This document shows, in pieces, positions 1 through 15,910 of a stretch of DNA of 64,000 bases (positions are counted from its first letter, which is position 1; each line of letters opens with the position of its first letter). Made by a program: the position numbers and the translations under genes. The notes beneath the pieces were generated by a model that was not told the DNA's origin, ran no database searches, and saw only the letters and a list, made by a program, of their open reading frames with translations. This stretch comes from Novosphingobium sp. PhB57 (GTDB taxonomy: Bacteria > Pseudomonadota > Alphaproteobacteria > Sphingomonadales > Sphingomonadaceae), in assembly GCF_004342985.1 (NCBI RefSeq), contig NZ_SMBO01000002.1, positions 186,001 to 250,000 on the forward strand. The letters are read 5' to 3'.

Positions 1-2
1 CC

Positions 3-395
3 GAGCCGGAAGAGGAAGTGCGCGTGGGCTTCGAGATGCTCAAGGCACTCGGCCTGCGCACGCGCGGCGTTCGCGTGGTGTCCTGCCCGTCCTGCGCCCG
101 CCAGGGCTTCGACGTGATCCGCACGGTGGAAGCGCTGGAGGACCGGCTGCAGCACATCAAGACGCCGCTCTCGCTCTCGGTGCTCGGCTGCGTGGTCAAT
201 GGCCCCGGTGAAGCGCGCGAAACCGATATCGGCCTCACCGGCGGCGGCAATGGCAAGCACATGGTCTACTTGTCCGGCGTGACCGACCACGTCGTGCAGT
301 CCGAAGACATGCTGGACCACATCGTCAAGCTGGTCGAAGCCAAGGCGGCCGAAATCGAAGCCGCGAACGAGGCGCAGGCGCAAGCCGCGGAATGA
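3..395 (+). CDS. ispG: 4-hydroxy-3-methylbut-2-enyl diphosphate synthase, C-terminal part (cut by window edge)
   Basis: This is the C-terminal end of IspG (GcpE), the iron-sulfur enzyme of the non-mevalonate isoprenoid pathway that converts methylerythritol cyclodiphosphate to HMBPP in the cytoplasm. The frame is open to the window edge, so the start lies outside. The fragment holds the CPSC pair followed by ARQGFDVI and, further on, CVVNGPGEA; these give the three cysteines and the glutamate that ligate the 4Fe-4S cluster in this family. The glycine-rich GLTGGGNGK stretch after it is also typical. The last residues are an Ala/Glu tail. The stop overlaps the start of the next gene as ATGA, so the two are probably translationally coupled. 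Confidence 0.95.
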   Translation, partial: EPEEEVRVGFEMLKALGLRTRGVRVVSCPSCARQGFDVIRTVEALEDRLQHIKTPLSLSVLGCVVNGPGEARETDIGLTGGGNGKHMVYLSGVTDHVVQSEDMLDHIVKLVEAKAAEIEAANEAQAQAAE

Positions 396-1204
396 ATCCG
401 GGCAGAGCGCCGAAGGCGAAAGCCCTGCGCGCGTCCGCGCGGAGGGCGGCGCACGCGCCTGCGGCGATGGAAGCGGGGGTGGGGGCGCCGATGGAGCGGC
501 TCCGCGCGGAGGCCCGCGGCTTCTTCGCCTCGCTGCGAGACAGCCTTGTCTTGTGGAAACTGGCGCCGGTAATCCCCGCGCTCGCCGCCATTCCGGAATT
601 CGCCCAGCATGTCGTCGAGATCCGCCTCGGCATGTTCGCCAGCCGCGATGCCTTCGCCGCCCTGGGCTCGGACCCGGCGCGACTCTCGCTGGGTCCGGTC
701 AAAGTCGCGGGACTGGTTTTCGCGATGCTGCTGGCGGCGCGCTTCTGGGCCAACCGAGAGGCGGGCCTGCGCAGCCTGAGCCTGGCGGGGATCGGCTGGA
801 AGCAGGTCCTGACCGGATTTCTGGTCCAGGTTGTCTTCACGCTACCGGGCCTGATCGACTTCCGGATGCCTGCGGCGGCCTTCGCCATCTCGATCCTCGC
901 GACGATCGCCAGCATGCCCGGCCTCGTCCTCATGGTCGGCGGATTGCTGGGCGACCGCGAGGCCGGGCTGGCCGATGCCTATCGGCGCGGCTGGGGCAAG
1001 GCGCTGCGGATGCTGATCTACATCGCCCCCGCGCTGGCCGTCCTGCAGCCGCTGCACCGCTGGGACCATATGGTTGTCCTGGGACAGCCCCAGGGGCTCG
1101 TCTGGGCGCTGATGGCCTGGGATGCCCTCGTCGTCGGAGTCATGGCGGCAGTGGCCGGTACGGGCCTGCACCGGGGCTATACCTTCTGGCAGAGAGCGGG
1201 CTGA
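392..1204 (+). CDS. Membrane protein of unknown function coupled to ispG
   Basis: I do not recognise a family. The 270-residue product has a basic, Ala/Arg-rich N-terminus of about 45 residues and then several hydrophobic stretches that look like four to six membrane segments, for example around residues 103-115, 140-155, 165-185, 208-220 and 233-255. There is no cleavable signal peptide. The chosen start makes an ATGA overlap with ispG, but two internal ATGs (positions 467 and 491) would remove the basic N-terminus and could be the true start. Being in the same transcript as ispG suggests shared expression, not necessarily a role in isoprenoid synthesis. Confidence 0.7.
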   Translation: MNPGRAPKAKALRASARRAAHAPAAMEAGVGAPMERLRAEARGFFASLRDSLVLWKLAPVIPALAAIPEFAQHVVEIRLGMFASRDAFAALGSDPARLSLGPVKVAGLVFAMLLAARFWANREAGLRSLSLAGIGWKQVLTGFLVQVVFTLPGLIDFRMPAAAFAISILATIASMPGLVLMVGGLLGDREAGLADAYRRGWGKALRMLIYIAPALAVLQPLHRWDHMVVLGQPQGLVWALMAWDALVVGVMAAVAGTGLHRGYTFWQRAG

Positions 1205-1491
1205 CAAGCCGAGTCCGGGCTTTGGCCAATCCAGCATGATTCGCGTGGCGGCTTCCGAATGAGGTCAGTCACGAGGCCATAGGGGCGCAGTTGAGAGCCC
1301 GCGGCTAAAGGCGGCCGTTGGCAGCGATCGTTGCTGTGCCCTGCGCACGGTGGCAACCCCTGACGATCCGGAAAACGGGATGGATCAGAAACGAGAGCCG
1401 TGGATCCGGCGTAATCGGATCGAGAGCGGCTCTACCTCTCCGCGATCGGACGTCGGCGTCCCCTGAAATGCCTATCCAGCAGGAATGGGCG

Positions 1492-1599
1492 TCAGGCGAA
1501 GGCGCTGAATCCCGCAAGGCTGGACCAGACTGCGAGCGCAGCCATGGCGATGACCGAAGCCATCGCGGCAGGTACGATCTTGGACTCAGGGTTGCCCAT
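1492..1599 (-). CDS. Possible 35-residue small membrane protein
   Basis: The minus strand reads ATG to TGA over 35 codons. The product begins MGNPESKIVPA, then has one uninterrupted hydrophobic run of about 22 residues rich in Ala, Met, Val and Leu containing a Trp, and ends GFSAFA. That is the shape of a single-pass small membrane protein. Roughly three quarters of codons end in G or C, in line with neighbours. Against it, no good ribosome site precedes the ATG and I know no homologue. The hairpin at 1394-1433 lies downstream on the same strand and is followed by a short T-rich stretch, so it could end such a transcript. Confidence 0.3.
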   Translation of the reverse strand: MGNPESKIVPAAMASVIAMAALAVWSSLAGFSAFA

Positions 1600-1745
1600 C
1601 CGGAACCAGCCTTGCGAGAGAGCGGGGGTGCGGTCGCTATGCCCGTAAAGGCGCCCGCGAGCCATGTCGCCCGTCGAGCGCGGTAAGCCGCCTATCGAAG
1701 TCGCCTCCTGGCCGCACCGTCCTGCGCAGACCCGTCACGCCCAAA

Positions 1746-1781
1746 GCAAAAGGCCCCGCCGGATCGCTCCGGCGGGGCCTT
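1746..1781 (-). terminator. Intrinsic terminator of rpoBC
   Basis: A perfect 14-bp stem (1750-1763 with 1768-1781) has a four-base loop and is followed on the minus strand by a short T-rich tract. It lies 31 bases past the rpoC stop. Confidence 0.9.
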
Positions 1782-1812
1782 CATTCTGCCTGTCAGGCGG
1801 TAGCGGGGAGAC

Positions 1813-6132
<4,320 letters not shown>

Positions 6133-6209
6133 GTTTCAGTCCCTCTGGGGGTGAATTCTCGAGGCGGAAGGAAGGGAAGGCGGGGCCGTGCGGGCCCCGC
6201 CCGATCCCG

Positions 6210-10364
<4,155 letters not shown>

Positions 10365-10475
10365 GAGCTGGTCTTTGCCTCTTCGCTTCAAAGGACCGAT
10401 TCGCGTGAATCGGGCCGGAAAAATTCGTCGTCGCGAGTGACGTTATCCCTGCGTGGGCAGGGCATCCGAAACGCC

Positions 10476-10525
10476 AAAAGGCCGCCCGGCACGCGCGGAA
10501 AACCTGGAGTTTTACCGATGCGGCC
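10476..10525 (-). promoter_or_regulatory. Attenuator-like hairpin in the rpoB leader
   Basis: On the minus strand the arms GGCCGC and GCGGCC (10520-10525 with 10480-10485) enclose about 34 bases, which themselves can form a small AAAAC/GTTTT hairpin, and are followed directly by TTTT. It lies about 110 bases upstream of the rpoB start and inside the expected transcript, so it could reduce readthrough into rpoBC. The outer stem is only six pairs, so this is tentative. Confidence 0.35.
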
Positions 10526-10622
10526 AGCAGCCTTCTGCGTCAGATGAAACCCGTATCGCTTCCTTCCCGGGCCTGTCCCCGCGCATGGACAAGCCTTGCT
10601 CGAAGCGATCGAGCGAGGGCGT

Positions 10623-10651
10623 CATATAGAAGTGGAGGGGCCTGGTGTCAA
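10623..10651 (-). promoter_or_regulatory. Sigma-70 type promoter for rpoBC
   Basis: The minus strand reads TTGACA, a 17-base spacer and TATATG. This is a near-perfect housekeeping promoter, about 260 bases before the rpoB ATG, which implies a long 5' leader. Confidence 0.75.
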
Positions 10652-10906
10652 ACCGTCTGGCGATGGCGCGCAGAAAGATTCGCGAAAGCGGAGGGCGCGC
10701 GTCAATCCAGAAGCGATAGTATCGTCAATTTTCGCGTGAACGCCAAATTAACATCCGGCGGCGTCAATTTAATAGAGCGCGGCAGAGTCGAACGGATATG
10801 TGTATAAATGCGTAGATGTGTGCATTTCGTCCGGCTTTTCATTTCCTTTCGTCTCTTGGCAAGTCATTTCGGCGTAACTTCATCGTCTCCCATGCATTGA
10901 GCTTGC

Positions 10907-11986
10907 ATGGAAAAAGATCCCGCCCCCCGCTCGTATGGCGCGGTAACGGCGATTGCCGCCGTTTTCGTGCTTTCTGCAACCTCGGCTCTGGCCCCCGCTC
11001 AGGCCCAGGACATGACGTCCGGTACCACCTTGCCGACCCAGCCGGGCTCGGCGCCGGTTCCAAGCACGGTCGTGGTGCCTGCTCTGCCCAGCGCGGTGCC
11101 GCCGGCGCCCGCTCCGGTGGCGCCCCAGGTCGTGCTGCCCGATTTCAGTCCAGCACCGGCCGTGGCTGCGCCGGAAGCGGCCACCCCTGGAGCGGCCTCG
11201 AGTGCAAGCAATGCGGCGCCGCTGCCCGCAGCGCCTGCCGAGGCGGCCAGCAGTACCGCTCCGTCGCGCGCTATCGCTCGCTCGGCTCCCGAACCGACCC
11301 GCGTGCCCACGGCGGCCGATGCCGGCGCCGCGCGTGACGGGGCGCTCGCCCGCGGCGATGCTCCGCCGCCCGTCGCTGCGACGCCGCGTGCTGCATCGTC
11401 TGCTAGCCCATCCGCAGCCGCGCTGGCTGCGCCCGCTGCCAGCGCGCCAGCCGGCAATGGACCGGCTCGGAACGAGGGTCTGCCGGTCGAGGGTGTCCTC
11501 GGCCTGCTGGCGGCCCTCGGTGTGGCCGGCGCGGGTATCGCGGCGATGATGATGCGCCGCCGCAAGCCCGAACCGGAGGCCGATTCCTATTCCGAGCCCT
11601 GGGCAGCGACCTCCGTCGACGACAGGGCCTATGTGCAGCCGCTGGAACCCGCCGCGGAGGCGCGCCCTGCCGAGGCCGCCGTGCCGATCGCGACCGCGGC
11701 CGTGATCCCGCCGCCAACAGGTCCTTCGGCCGATGCGATGGCGGAAGGTCCCGTGCCCTTGCAGCAGGATCGCCGGGCCTTGCTCGAAGCCATGGTCGAT
11801 GCGCCGCCTGACGCCGCCAATCCCTTCACCTCGCGCAAGGCCCGCATGCGCCGCGCGCGCCTGATCCTGCAACGCCGCGAGCATGCGCAGACCGAGGGCA
11901 AGCCCTTCGACTGGCGCACTTACAAGCCAACGACCACGCCCGCCGCGCCGGCAATTGCCGGGCGCAAGGAGCCGGTCGAGGTCTGA
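10907..11986 (+). CDS. Ala/Pro-rich protein with signal segment and one membrane anchor, unknown function
   Basis: The 359-residue product begins with a short charged head and a hydrophobic signal-like segment ending ALAPAQAQ. Next comes a long low-complexity stretch rich in Ala and Pro (about residues 40-190), then a hydrophobic helix near residues 195-212 followed by MMRRRK, a positive-inside stop. The C-terminal third ends with an arginine-rich NPFTSRKARMRRARLILQ block and a short tail. This suggests a periplasmic Ala/Pro stalk and a cytoplasmic basic tail. I recall similar proteins as uncharacterised in sphingomonads; no function is assigned. It is monocistronic, with a strong terminator 40 bases after the stop. 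Confidence 0.7.
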   Translation: MEKDPAPRSYGAVTAIAAVFVLSATSALAPAQAQDMTSGTTLPTQPGSAPVPSTVVVPALPSAVPPAPAPVAPQVVLPDFSPAPAVAAPEAATPGAASSASNAAPLPAAPAEAASSTAPSRAIARSAPEPTRVPTAADAGAARDGALARGDAPPPVAATPRAASSASPSAAALAAPAASAPAGNGPARNEGLPVEGVLGLLAALGVAGAGIAAMMMRRRKPEPEADSYSEPWAATSVDDRAYVQPLEPAAEARPAEAAVPIATAAVIPPPTGPSADAMAEGPVPLQQDRRALLEAMVDAPPDAANPFTSRKARMRRARLILQRREHAQTEGKPFDWRTYKPTTTPAAPAIAGRKEPVEV

Positions 11987-12026
11987 CGCCGCGCTGCCGT
12001 AACCCCTACGCGGCAAGCCGGCGTGT

Positions 12027-12060
12027 GCGGGGCGGTTCCTCAGGGAGCCGCCCCGCTTTT
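12027..12060 (+). terminator. Intrinsic terminator
   Basis: An 11-bp GC-rich stem (12027-12037 with 12046-12056, one G-U pair) is followed by TTTT. It ends the gene at 10907-11986. Confidence 0.85.
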
Positions 12061-12247
12061 CGTTGTCTGCGCGATTCGCAGGTCCGGACCTGACAGACCT
12101 GGCACGGCCCTCGCTTCCCGCGCGGCCATGGAACCGGGTGTGGGGGCACTCGGGAACTGGATCCAGAGTGGCGGATTCTCGTGCATTTTCGACGGTGCTT
12201 CTCGAAAAGCAACGAGCCTCATATTGTTTTTCAATATTATTGTTTGA

Positions 12248-12293
12248 CGATATGCCGAATTGAGTTTATTGAATTTCGATATCAGGCATATCG
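12248..12293 (+). promoter_or_regulatory. Inverted repeat, probable operator of the small-peptide/DUF2975/XRE genes
   Basis: The 9-bp arms CGATATGCC (12248-12256) and GGCATATCG (12285-12293) are perfect inverted copies 28 bases apart in an AT-rich promoter-like stretch, and the right arm ends at the ribosome site of the next gene. The XRE protein encoded at 13108 is the obvious candidate ligand; that link is inference. Confidence 0.5.
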
Positions 12294-12304
12294 GAGAACG
12301 AACA

Positions 12305-12502
12305 ATGATCTTCTCGACTACCCAGGTCGCCAGCCGACCTTTCGCCATTGTCCTTTCCCTGGCTTTCGTTGCCGGCTTCTGGCTGCCGACGATATCCGCG
12401 CCCGCGCTTGCGGCCGATACGGTGGTCCATGAAACGGCCGCCCGCGACGGCGCCGTCACGCGCATCGTCATCGCCGCGCCCGTCGCGCCGGCCTTGATGT
12501 AA
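12305..12502 (+). CDS. Small secreted protein, unknown function
   Basis: The 65-residue product has an N-terminal signal peptide (hydrophobic core about residues 13-30, probable cleavage after APALAA) and a short mature part of about 28 residues ending in a hydrophobic APVAPALM. The ATG at 12305 is preceded by GGAGAA at normal spacing, so I prefer it over an in-frame start 15 codons upstream that overlaps the operator. It is the first gene before the DUF2975 and XRE genes, 24 bases from the next start, and probably shares their transcript. No family is recognised. Confidence 0.65.
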   Translation: MIFSTTQVASRPFAIVLSLAFVAGFWLPTISAPALAADTVVHETAARDGAVTRIVIAAPVAPALM

Positions 12503-12526
12503 GCCGAACAGAAAAGGGGCAGGACG

Positions 12527-13075
12527 ATGACTTCCACCATGCACGCGCTCACCCGCGATCCGCTGCTCGCCATTGCCAAGGGCATGCTCTGGTTCCTGAT
12601 GGGCGCGATGGCCCTCGCCATCGGCGCCTGCCTCGTTGCGATCCCGGCGATGCTGGCGTTCCAGAACGAGATCTCGGCGGAAATGGCCAAGGAAATGCCG
12701 CTGCTGCTGCCGCAGTTCTATTGGGTGGTCAGCGGGATCCTGGTCCTCGCGGCGGTCCTCTGCGGGGTGCTGTTCCGGATATTCCAGCTGCTGAAGCGCA
12801 TCGTCGGCACCGTGGGCGACGGCGACCCCTTCGTCCCCGAGAACGCCCGGCGGCTGACGCAGATGGCGTGGCTCAGCCTTGTCGTGCAGCTTCTCGGCCT
12901 GCCGCTCTCGGCGCTGGGCGCGCTGATCAACAAGATCGGCAAGGGCGAGACTCATCTGGATTCGATCGGCGGCATCTCGGGCAATGGCCTGCTGCTCATG
13001 CTGATCCTGTTCATCCTGGCGCGGGTCTTCCGCAAGGGCGCCGAGATGCGCGCCGAACTGGAAGGGACCGTCTGA
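12527..13075 (+). CDS. DUF2975 family membrane protein
   Basis: The 182-residue product has four hydrophobic segments, at about residues 20-45, 65-85, 115-140 and 150-165. The loop carries the GDPFVPENARRLTQMAWL pattern, which I recognise from DUF2975 proteins. These are inner-membrane proteins of unknown function that are regularly encoded together with a small XRE-type regulator, as here. A GGGGCAGG ribosome site precedes the ATG. The gene ends three codons' worth of sequence into the region before the XRE gene, so the pair is tightly packed and probably co-expressed with the small secreted protein upstream. Confidence 0.8.
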   Translation: MTSTMHALTRDPLLAIAKGMLWFLMGAMALAIGACLVAIPAMLAFQNEISAEMAKEMPLLLPQFYWVVSGILVLAAVLCGVLFRIFQLLKRIVGTVGDGDPFVPENARRLTQMAWLSLVVQLLGLPLSALGALINKIGKGETHLDSIGGISGNGLLLMLILFILARVFRKGAEMRAELEGTV

Positions 13076-13107
13076 TGGGCGAAGACAGCACAGAAGGAGG
13101 CAATATC

Positions 13108-13317
13108 GTGGTGAAGCTCGACGATCTGCTCCATGCCCGCCGCATGACGCTGACCGAACTGGCGGAGCGCATCGGCATCACCCTGGCCAATCTCTCGATC
13201 CTCAAGACCGGCAAGGCCAAGGCCATCCGCTTCTCCACGCTGGAAGCGATCTGCCGGGAACTGGATTGCCAGCCCGGAGACCTGCTGGGCTACGATGCCG
13301 CCGGCGAGACCATCTGA
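13108..13317 (+). CDS. Small XRE-family helix-turn-helix regulator (YozG-like)
   Basis: The product is essentially one Cro/C1-type helix-turn-helix domain: LTELAERIGITLANLSILKT, then the conserved FSTLEAICRELDCQPGDLL that closes the domain. I chose the GTG at 13108 because a strong AAGGAGG lies seven bases upstream and gives a 69-residue protein of the usual size for regulators paired with DUF2975. An ATG at 13075, overlapping the DUF2975 stop, would add eleven residues and has a worse site. The likely role is repression of its own operon through the inverted repeat at 12248-12293; that is inferred from family habit and position. Confidence 0.85.
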   Translation: MVKLDDLLHARRMTLTELAERIGITLANLSILKTGKAKAIRFSTLEAICRELDCQPGDLLGYDAAGETI

Positions 13318-13430
13318 GATCGATTGACTCGCGAAACTTGACTCGGGCCGCGCTTTCAGCCAAAGGCGCGGCCGAACCACATGGGTCCCGGCCCATGGTT
13401 CATCCGTCCGAGACAGTTGGTGCCCTCGAT

Positions 13431-13459
13431 TTGCGTTGATCGTGATGGGGGGCTTAATT
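13431..13459 (+). promoter_or_regulatory. Promoter candidate for rplJL
   Basis: TTGCGT, a 17-base spacer and TTAATT lie about 190 bases upstream of the rplJ start. It is the best-spaced pair in the gap; the -10 match is moderate. Confidence 0.45.
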
Positions 13460-13497
13460 TCCAGCCTAGACGGGGAACAGGAAAATTTCCGGCCCGG

Positions 13498-13632
13498 CAT
13501 TCCTTCGCGGAATGTGGTGCCAGGTTCGTGTTTCGGCACGAAAAACTCCTTCCCCATCGCCAACGGACTCGCCCGAAGTGCATTTGCGCTTCGGACAAAC
13601 GTAGCCGGCCGTGCGGGATGCAAGTCCCAAGC
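13498..13632 (+). ncRNA. Structured rplJ leader, probable L10(L12) autoregulatory site
   Basis: Four hairpins follow one another: CATTCC/GGAATG at 13498-13514, TTCGTG/CACGAA at 13527-13544, CCGAAGTGC/GCGCTTCGG at 13573-13594, and GGGA/TCCC at 13615-13628 flanked by unpaired AA and GC-rich arms. The last resembles the bulged, kink-turn-like L10 binding site known in rplJ leaders, where the L10-L12 complex represses its own mRNA. The assignment rests on position and fold, not on a model match. Confidence 0.5.
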
Positions 13633-13655
13633 GGTCACATGTGAAGGAGTAAGGC

Positions 13656-14168
13656 ATGGATCGTTTGCAGAAAGCCGATTCGGTCGCCCAGCTCAACGCA
13701 GTCTTCAACGAGGTCGGCGTGGTGGTCATCACCCGTAACCTCGGCATGTCGGTGGCCCAGTCCACCGCCCTGCGCGGCAAGATTCGTGATGCCGGTGCTA
13801 CCTATAAGGTTGCAAAGAACAGTCTTGCCAAGCTTGCCATCGCAGACACCGACTATGTCGGTATCGGCGACTTCCTCAGCGGCCCGACGGCCATCGCCAC
13901 CTCGGTGGACCCCGTCGCAGCAGCCAAGGCCGTCGTCGACTTCGCCAAGACGACCGACAAGATCGAGATCGTCGGCGGCGCGATGGGTTCGCAGGTTCTG
14001 AACGCCGATGGTGTCAAGGCTCTCGCCTCGATGCCCTCGCTCGACGAACTGCGCGCCAAGCTCATCGGCCTCGTTCAGGCTCCGGCGACCAAGATCGCAC
14101 AGCTTCAGACCGCTCCGGCGGCCAAGCTGGCGCGCGTCTTCGCTGCCTACGCCGACAAGGCTGCTTGA
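13656..14168 (+). CDS. rplJ: 50S ribosomal protein L10
   Basis: L10 forms the base of the ribosomal stalk: its N-terminal domain binds 23S rRNA next to L11 and its C-terminal helix carries L12 dimers. The 170-residue product is of normal length and begins [17 protein letters not shown]. The [22 protein letters not shown] region and the C-terminal Ala-rich L12-binding helix (about residues 138-170) are typical. AAGGAG precedes the ATG. It is followed by rplL 123 bases later in the same direction. A structured leader upstream suggests translational feedback by L10. Confidence 0.97.
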   Translation: MDRLQKADSVAQLNAVFNEVGVVVITRNLGMSVAQSTALRGKIRDAGATYKVAKNSLAKLAIADTDYVGIGDFLSGPTAIATSVDPVAAAKAVVDFAKTTDKIEIVGGAMGSQVLNADGVKALASMPSLDELRAKLIGLVQAPATKIAQLQTAPAAKLARVFAAYADKAA

Positions 14169-14291
14169 GCTCAGGCCTGAGGCGGTCTCTCGCAGATCGC
14201 CAAAGGGCAAGCCTAAGCAATTCTATTCGTTTCGATTTATCCCGGTGGACCGCATCCAGCACCCCGGGACCACAGATCAGGAGTTATTATC

Positions 14292-14666
14292 ATGGCCGAT
14301 ATCGCCAAGCTTGTTGAAGAACTGTCGCAGCTGACCGTCCTCGAGGCCGCTGACCTCGCCAAGGCCCTTGAAGAAGCATGGGGCGTTTCCGCCGCTGCCG
14401 CTGTTGCCGTGGCTGCTGCCCCGGCCGGCGACGCTGGCGCCGCTGTCGAAGAGAAGACCGAATTCGACGTCATCCTCACCGGCGACGGTGGCAAGAAGAT
14501 CCAGGTCATCAAGGAAGTCCGCGCCATCACCGGTCTGGGCCTCGCTGAAGCCAAGGCTCTCGTCGAAGGCGCTCCCAAGGCTGTCAAGGAAGGCGTCAAC
14601 AAGACCGAAGCCGAAGACATCAAGAAGAAGATCGAAGAAGCCGGCGGCACCGTCGAGCTCAAGTAA
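14292..14666 (+). CDS. rplL: 50S ribosomal protein L7/L12
   Basis: L12 is the mobile stalk protein that recruits translation factors to the ribosome. The 124-residue product shows the N-terminal dimerisation helices (to about residue 35), an Ala-rich flexible hinge, and the C-terminal factor-binding domain with [29 protein letters not shown] and the closing [13 protein letters not shown] precedes the ATG. It is the last gene of the rplJL unit, which ends at a strong terminator; transcription cannot continue into rpoBC because those genes lie upstream on the other strand. Confidence 0.98.
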   Translation: MADIAKLVEELSQLTVLEAADLAKALEEAWGVSAAAAVAVAAAPAGDAGAAVEEKTEFDVILTGDGGKKIQVIKEVRAITGLGLAEAKALVEGAPKAVKEGVNKTEAEDIKKKIEEAGGTVELK

Positions 14667-14746
14667 TCCGCTGCGGGTTTCGGCCCGCAAGGATTCTCCC
14701 GGATTCGCTCCGGGATCGATCTCTCGGTTCTTCCGAGCAGACAGGG

Positions 14747-14779
14747 AAGGGCGGCTCTCCGGAGCCGCCCTTTCTTTTT
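14747..14779 (+). terminator. Intrinsic terminator of rplJL
   Basis: A perfect 11-bp stem (14747-14757 with 14762... shifted by one to 14772) with a TCCG-type loop is followed by TCTTTTT. Confidence 0.9.
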
Positions 14780-14807
14780 GCCCGCTTGACGGTCCGGGCT
14801 TATCTCC

Positions 14808-14831
14808 ATAACGCGATATATAACGTGATAT
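14808..14831 (+). promoter_or_regulatory. Tandem 12-bp operator repeat before the MarR-GNAT gene
   Basis: ATAACGCGATAT (14808-14819) is followed directly by ATAACGTGATAT (14820-14831), differing at one base. A TTGACG at 14786-14791 puts the expected -10 inside the first copy, and the ribosome site GGAG begins right after the second. This is a typical place for autorepression by the MarR domain encoded next; the ligand is inferred. Confidence 0.5.
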
Positions 14832-14843
14832 GGAGTTGAATGC

Positions 14844-15812
14844 ATGACCGATGTGATCGCCCGTCTCGGCGGTGTCTATCTCGGCAGCCGCCTCAAGCGC
14901 CTGGCCGAGCGGCTCCAGGGCGATGCCGCGCAGATCATCCAGGCGGCGGGGATTCCCGCGCAGCCGGGCCAGATGCCGCTGCTGACCGCGCTTGACGATG
15001 GCGCCAGGACGATCGGCCAGCTTGCCGAGGCCGTGGGCTCCAGCCAGCCCGGCGTCACGCGCGCGATCGGCCAGCTCGCCGCACAGGGACTGGTTCAGAC
15101 AGCCCAGGGCAGCGACCTTCGCCAGCGGCACGTATCGCTCACCCCGGCCGGCGAAACGGCGATGGCGCGGACGCGCATGCATGTCTGGCCCGGCATCGGG
15201 CTGGCCGTGGACGAGATGTGCGGCGGCGACACCGCGGCCTTGCTGGCGCTTCTGGAGCGGGTCGAGAACGCGCTGGACGAATCCTCGATGGTGGCGCGCT
15301 ACGATCGGCTGAAGCCGCCCGTCCTGCGCATTCGCGAATTCGAGGATGGCCTTGCCCAGGATTTCCACGACATCAATGCGGAGTGGATCGCGGCGATGTT
15401 CCGCCTCGAACCCACCGATCGCGAGGTTCTGGAAAACCCGCGCCAGCGGATCGTCGATCCGGGCGGGGCGATCCTGTTCGTGGAGGCGGAAGGGCTGGGG
15501 ATCGTCGGCACTTGCGCGTTGCAGAAGACGGGCGAGCGGTCGTTCGAACTCACGAAAATGGGGGTGCGGGCTTCTGCACGCGGGTTGAAGGCCGGGGAAT
15601 TCCTGCTCGATGCCATGATTGCGCGGGCAGGGGAGATGGGGGCCGATCCGCTCTATCTCCTGACCAACAGGCACTGCGAGGCGGCGATCCATCTCTACGA
15701 AAAGCTGGGTTTCCGCCACGATGCCGGGATCATGGCGCAGTACGGCGCGCGCTACGAGCGATGCGACGTAGCCATGCTCCACAGGCGACGAGCTGAGCCT
15801 GCGCGGGCCTGA
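14844..15812 (+). CDS. MarR-family regulator fused to GNAT acetyltransferase
   Basis: The 322-residue product joins two domains. Residues about 1-145 form a MarR winged helix, with the recognition part RTIGQLAEAVGSSQPGVTRAIG and the wing GSDLRQRHVSLT. Residues about 160-310 form a GNAT fold with the acetyl-CoA loop ARGLKAGEFLLDAM and the closing AIHLYEKLGF that marks most N-acetyltransferases. The substrate of the acetyltransferase part is unknown. GGAG lies eight bases before the ATG. A tandem repeat overlapping the promoter suggests autoregulation. The gene stands alone after the rplJL terminator. Confidence 0.88.
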   Translation: MTDVIARLGGVYLGSRLKRLAERLQGDAAQIIQAAGIPAQPGQMPLLTALDDGARTIGQLAEAVGSSQPGVTRAIGQLAAQGLVQTAQGSDLRQRHVSLTPAGETAMARTRMHVWPGIGLAVDEMCGGDTAALLALLERVENALDESSMVARYDRLKPPVLRIREFEDGLAQDFHDINAEWIAAMFRLEPTDREVLENPRQRIVDPGGAILFVEAEGLGIVGTCALQKTGERSFELTKMGVRASARGLKAGEFLLDAMIARAGEMGADPLYLLTNRHCEAAIHLYEKLGFRHDAGIMAQYGARYERCDVAMLHRRRAEPARA

Positions 15813-15910
15813 AGCGAAGGGGCGCCGTCATCCGGCGTTCAGCTTGGCGAGCGCAGCTTTCGCCTCCGGAAGGGCTGCACCGACGGCTCGCTTTCAGGAG
15901 TTGTTTGCCC

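Larger units (their letters stand above)
1205..1812. other. Intergenic region between ispG operon and rpoC terminator
   Basis: About 600 bases without a recognised gene. It holds the rpoBC terminator near its right end, a possible 35-codon minus-strand ORF at 1492-1599, and a long imperfect hairpin at 1394-1433 (arms AGAGCCG/CGGCTCT outside and GATCCG/CGGATC inside). Other short ORFs here have no ribosome site or family signature and I leave them out. Confidence 0.6.
10365..10906. other. Divergent promoter region between rpoB and the Ala/Pro-rich membrane protein
   Basis: About 540 bases. The minus strand carries the near-consensus rpoB promoter at 10623-10651 and a hairpin with a T tract at 10476-10525 in the leader. 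The part at 10700-10810 is AT-rich for this genome and probably holds the promoter of the plus-strand gene at 10907. An 87-codon plus-strand ORF at 10544-10807 crosses the rpoB promoter, has no family signature and is not called. Confidence 0.6.
11987..12304. other. Intergenic region with terminator and AT-rich regulatory segment
   Basis: Just over 300 bases. The first part holds the terminator at 12027-12060. The segment 12220-12293 is strikingly AT-rich, has two copies of TATTGTTT sixteen bases apart, and carries the inverted repeat at 12248-12293. The middle part (12061-12200) shows nothing I can interpret. Confidence 0.6.
13318..13655. other. Promoter and leader region of rplJL
   Basis: A 338-base gap. 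It holds a possible terminator-like hairpin at 13374-13400 without a T tract, a promoter candidate at 13431-13459, and a structured leader at 13498-13632. Confidence 0.6.

Noticed and set aside
1394..1433. Hairpin considered as a tRNA-like structure
   Set aside because: There is no T-loop, no acceptor stem pattern and no anticodon arm of proper length; it is just a two-step stem.
10365..10391. TTG start for rpoB nine codons upstream of the chosen ATG
   Set aside because: The ATG product begins with the standard RpoB N-terminus and has an AGAGG site inside the extension.
10544..10807. An 87-codon plus-strand ORF in the rpoB upstream region
   Set aside because: It runs through the near-consensus rpoB promoter, is Arg/Ser-rich without pattern, and has no ribosome site.
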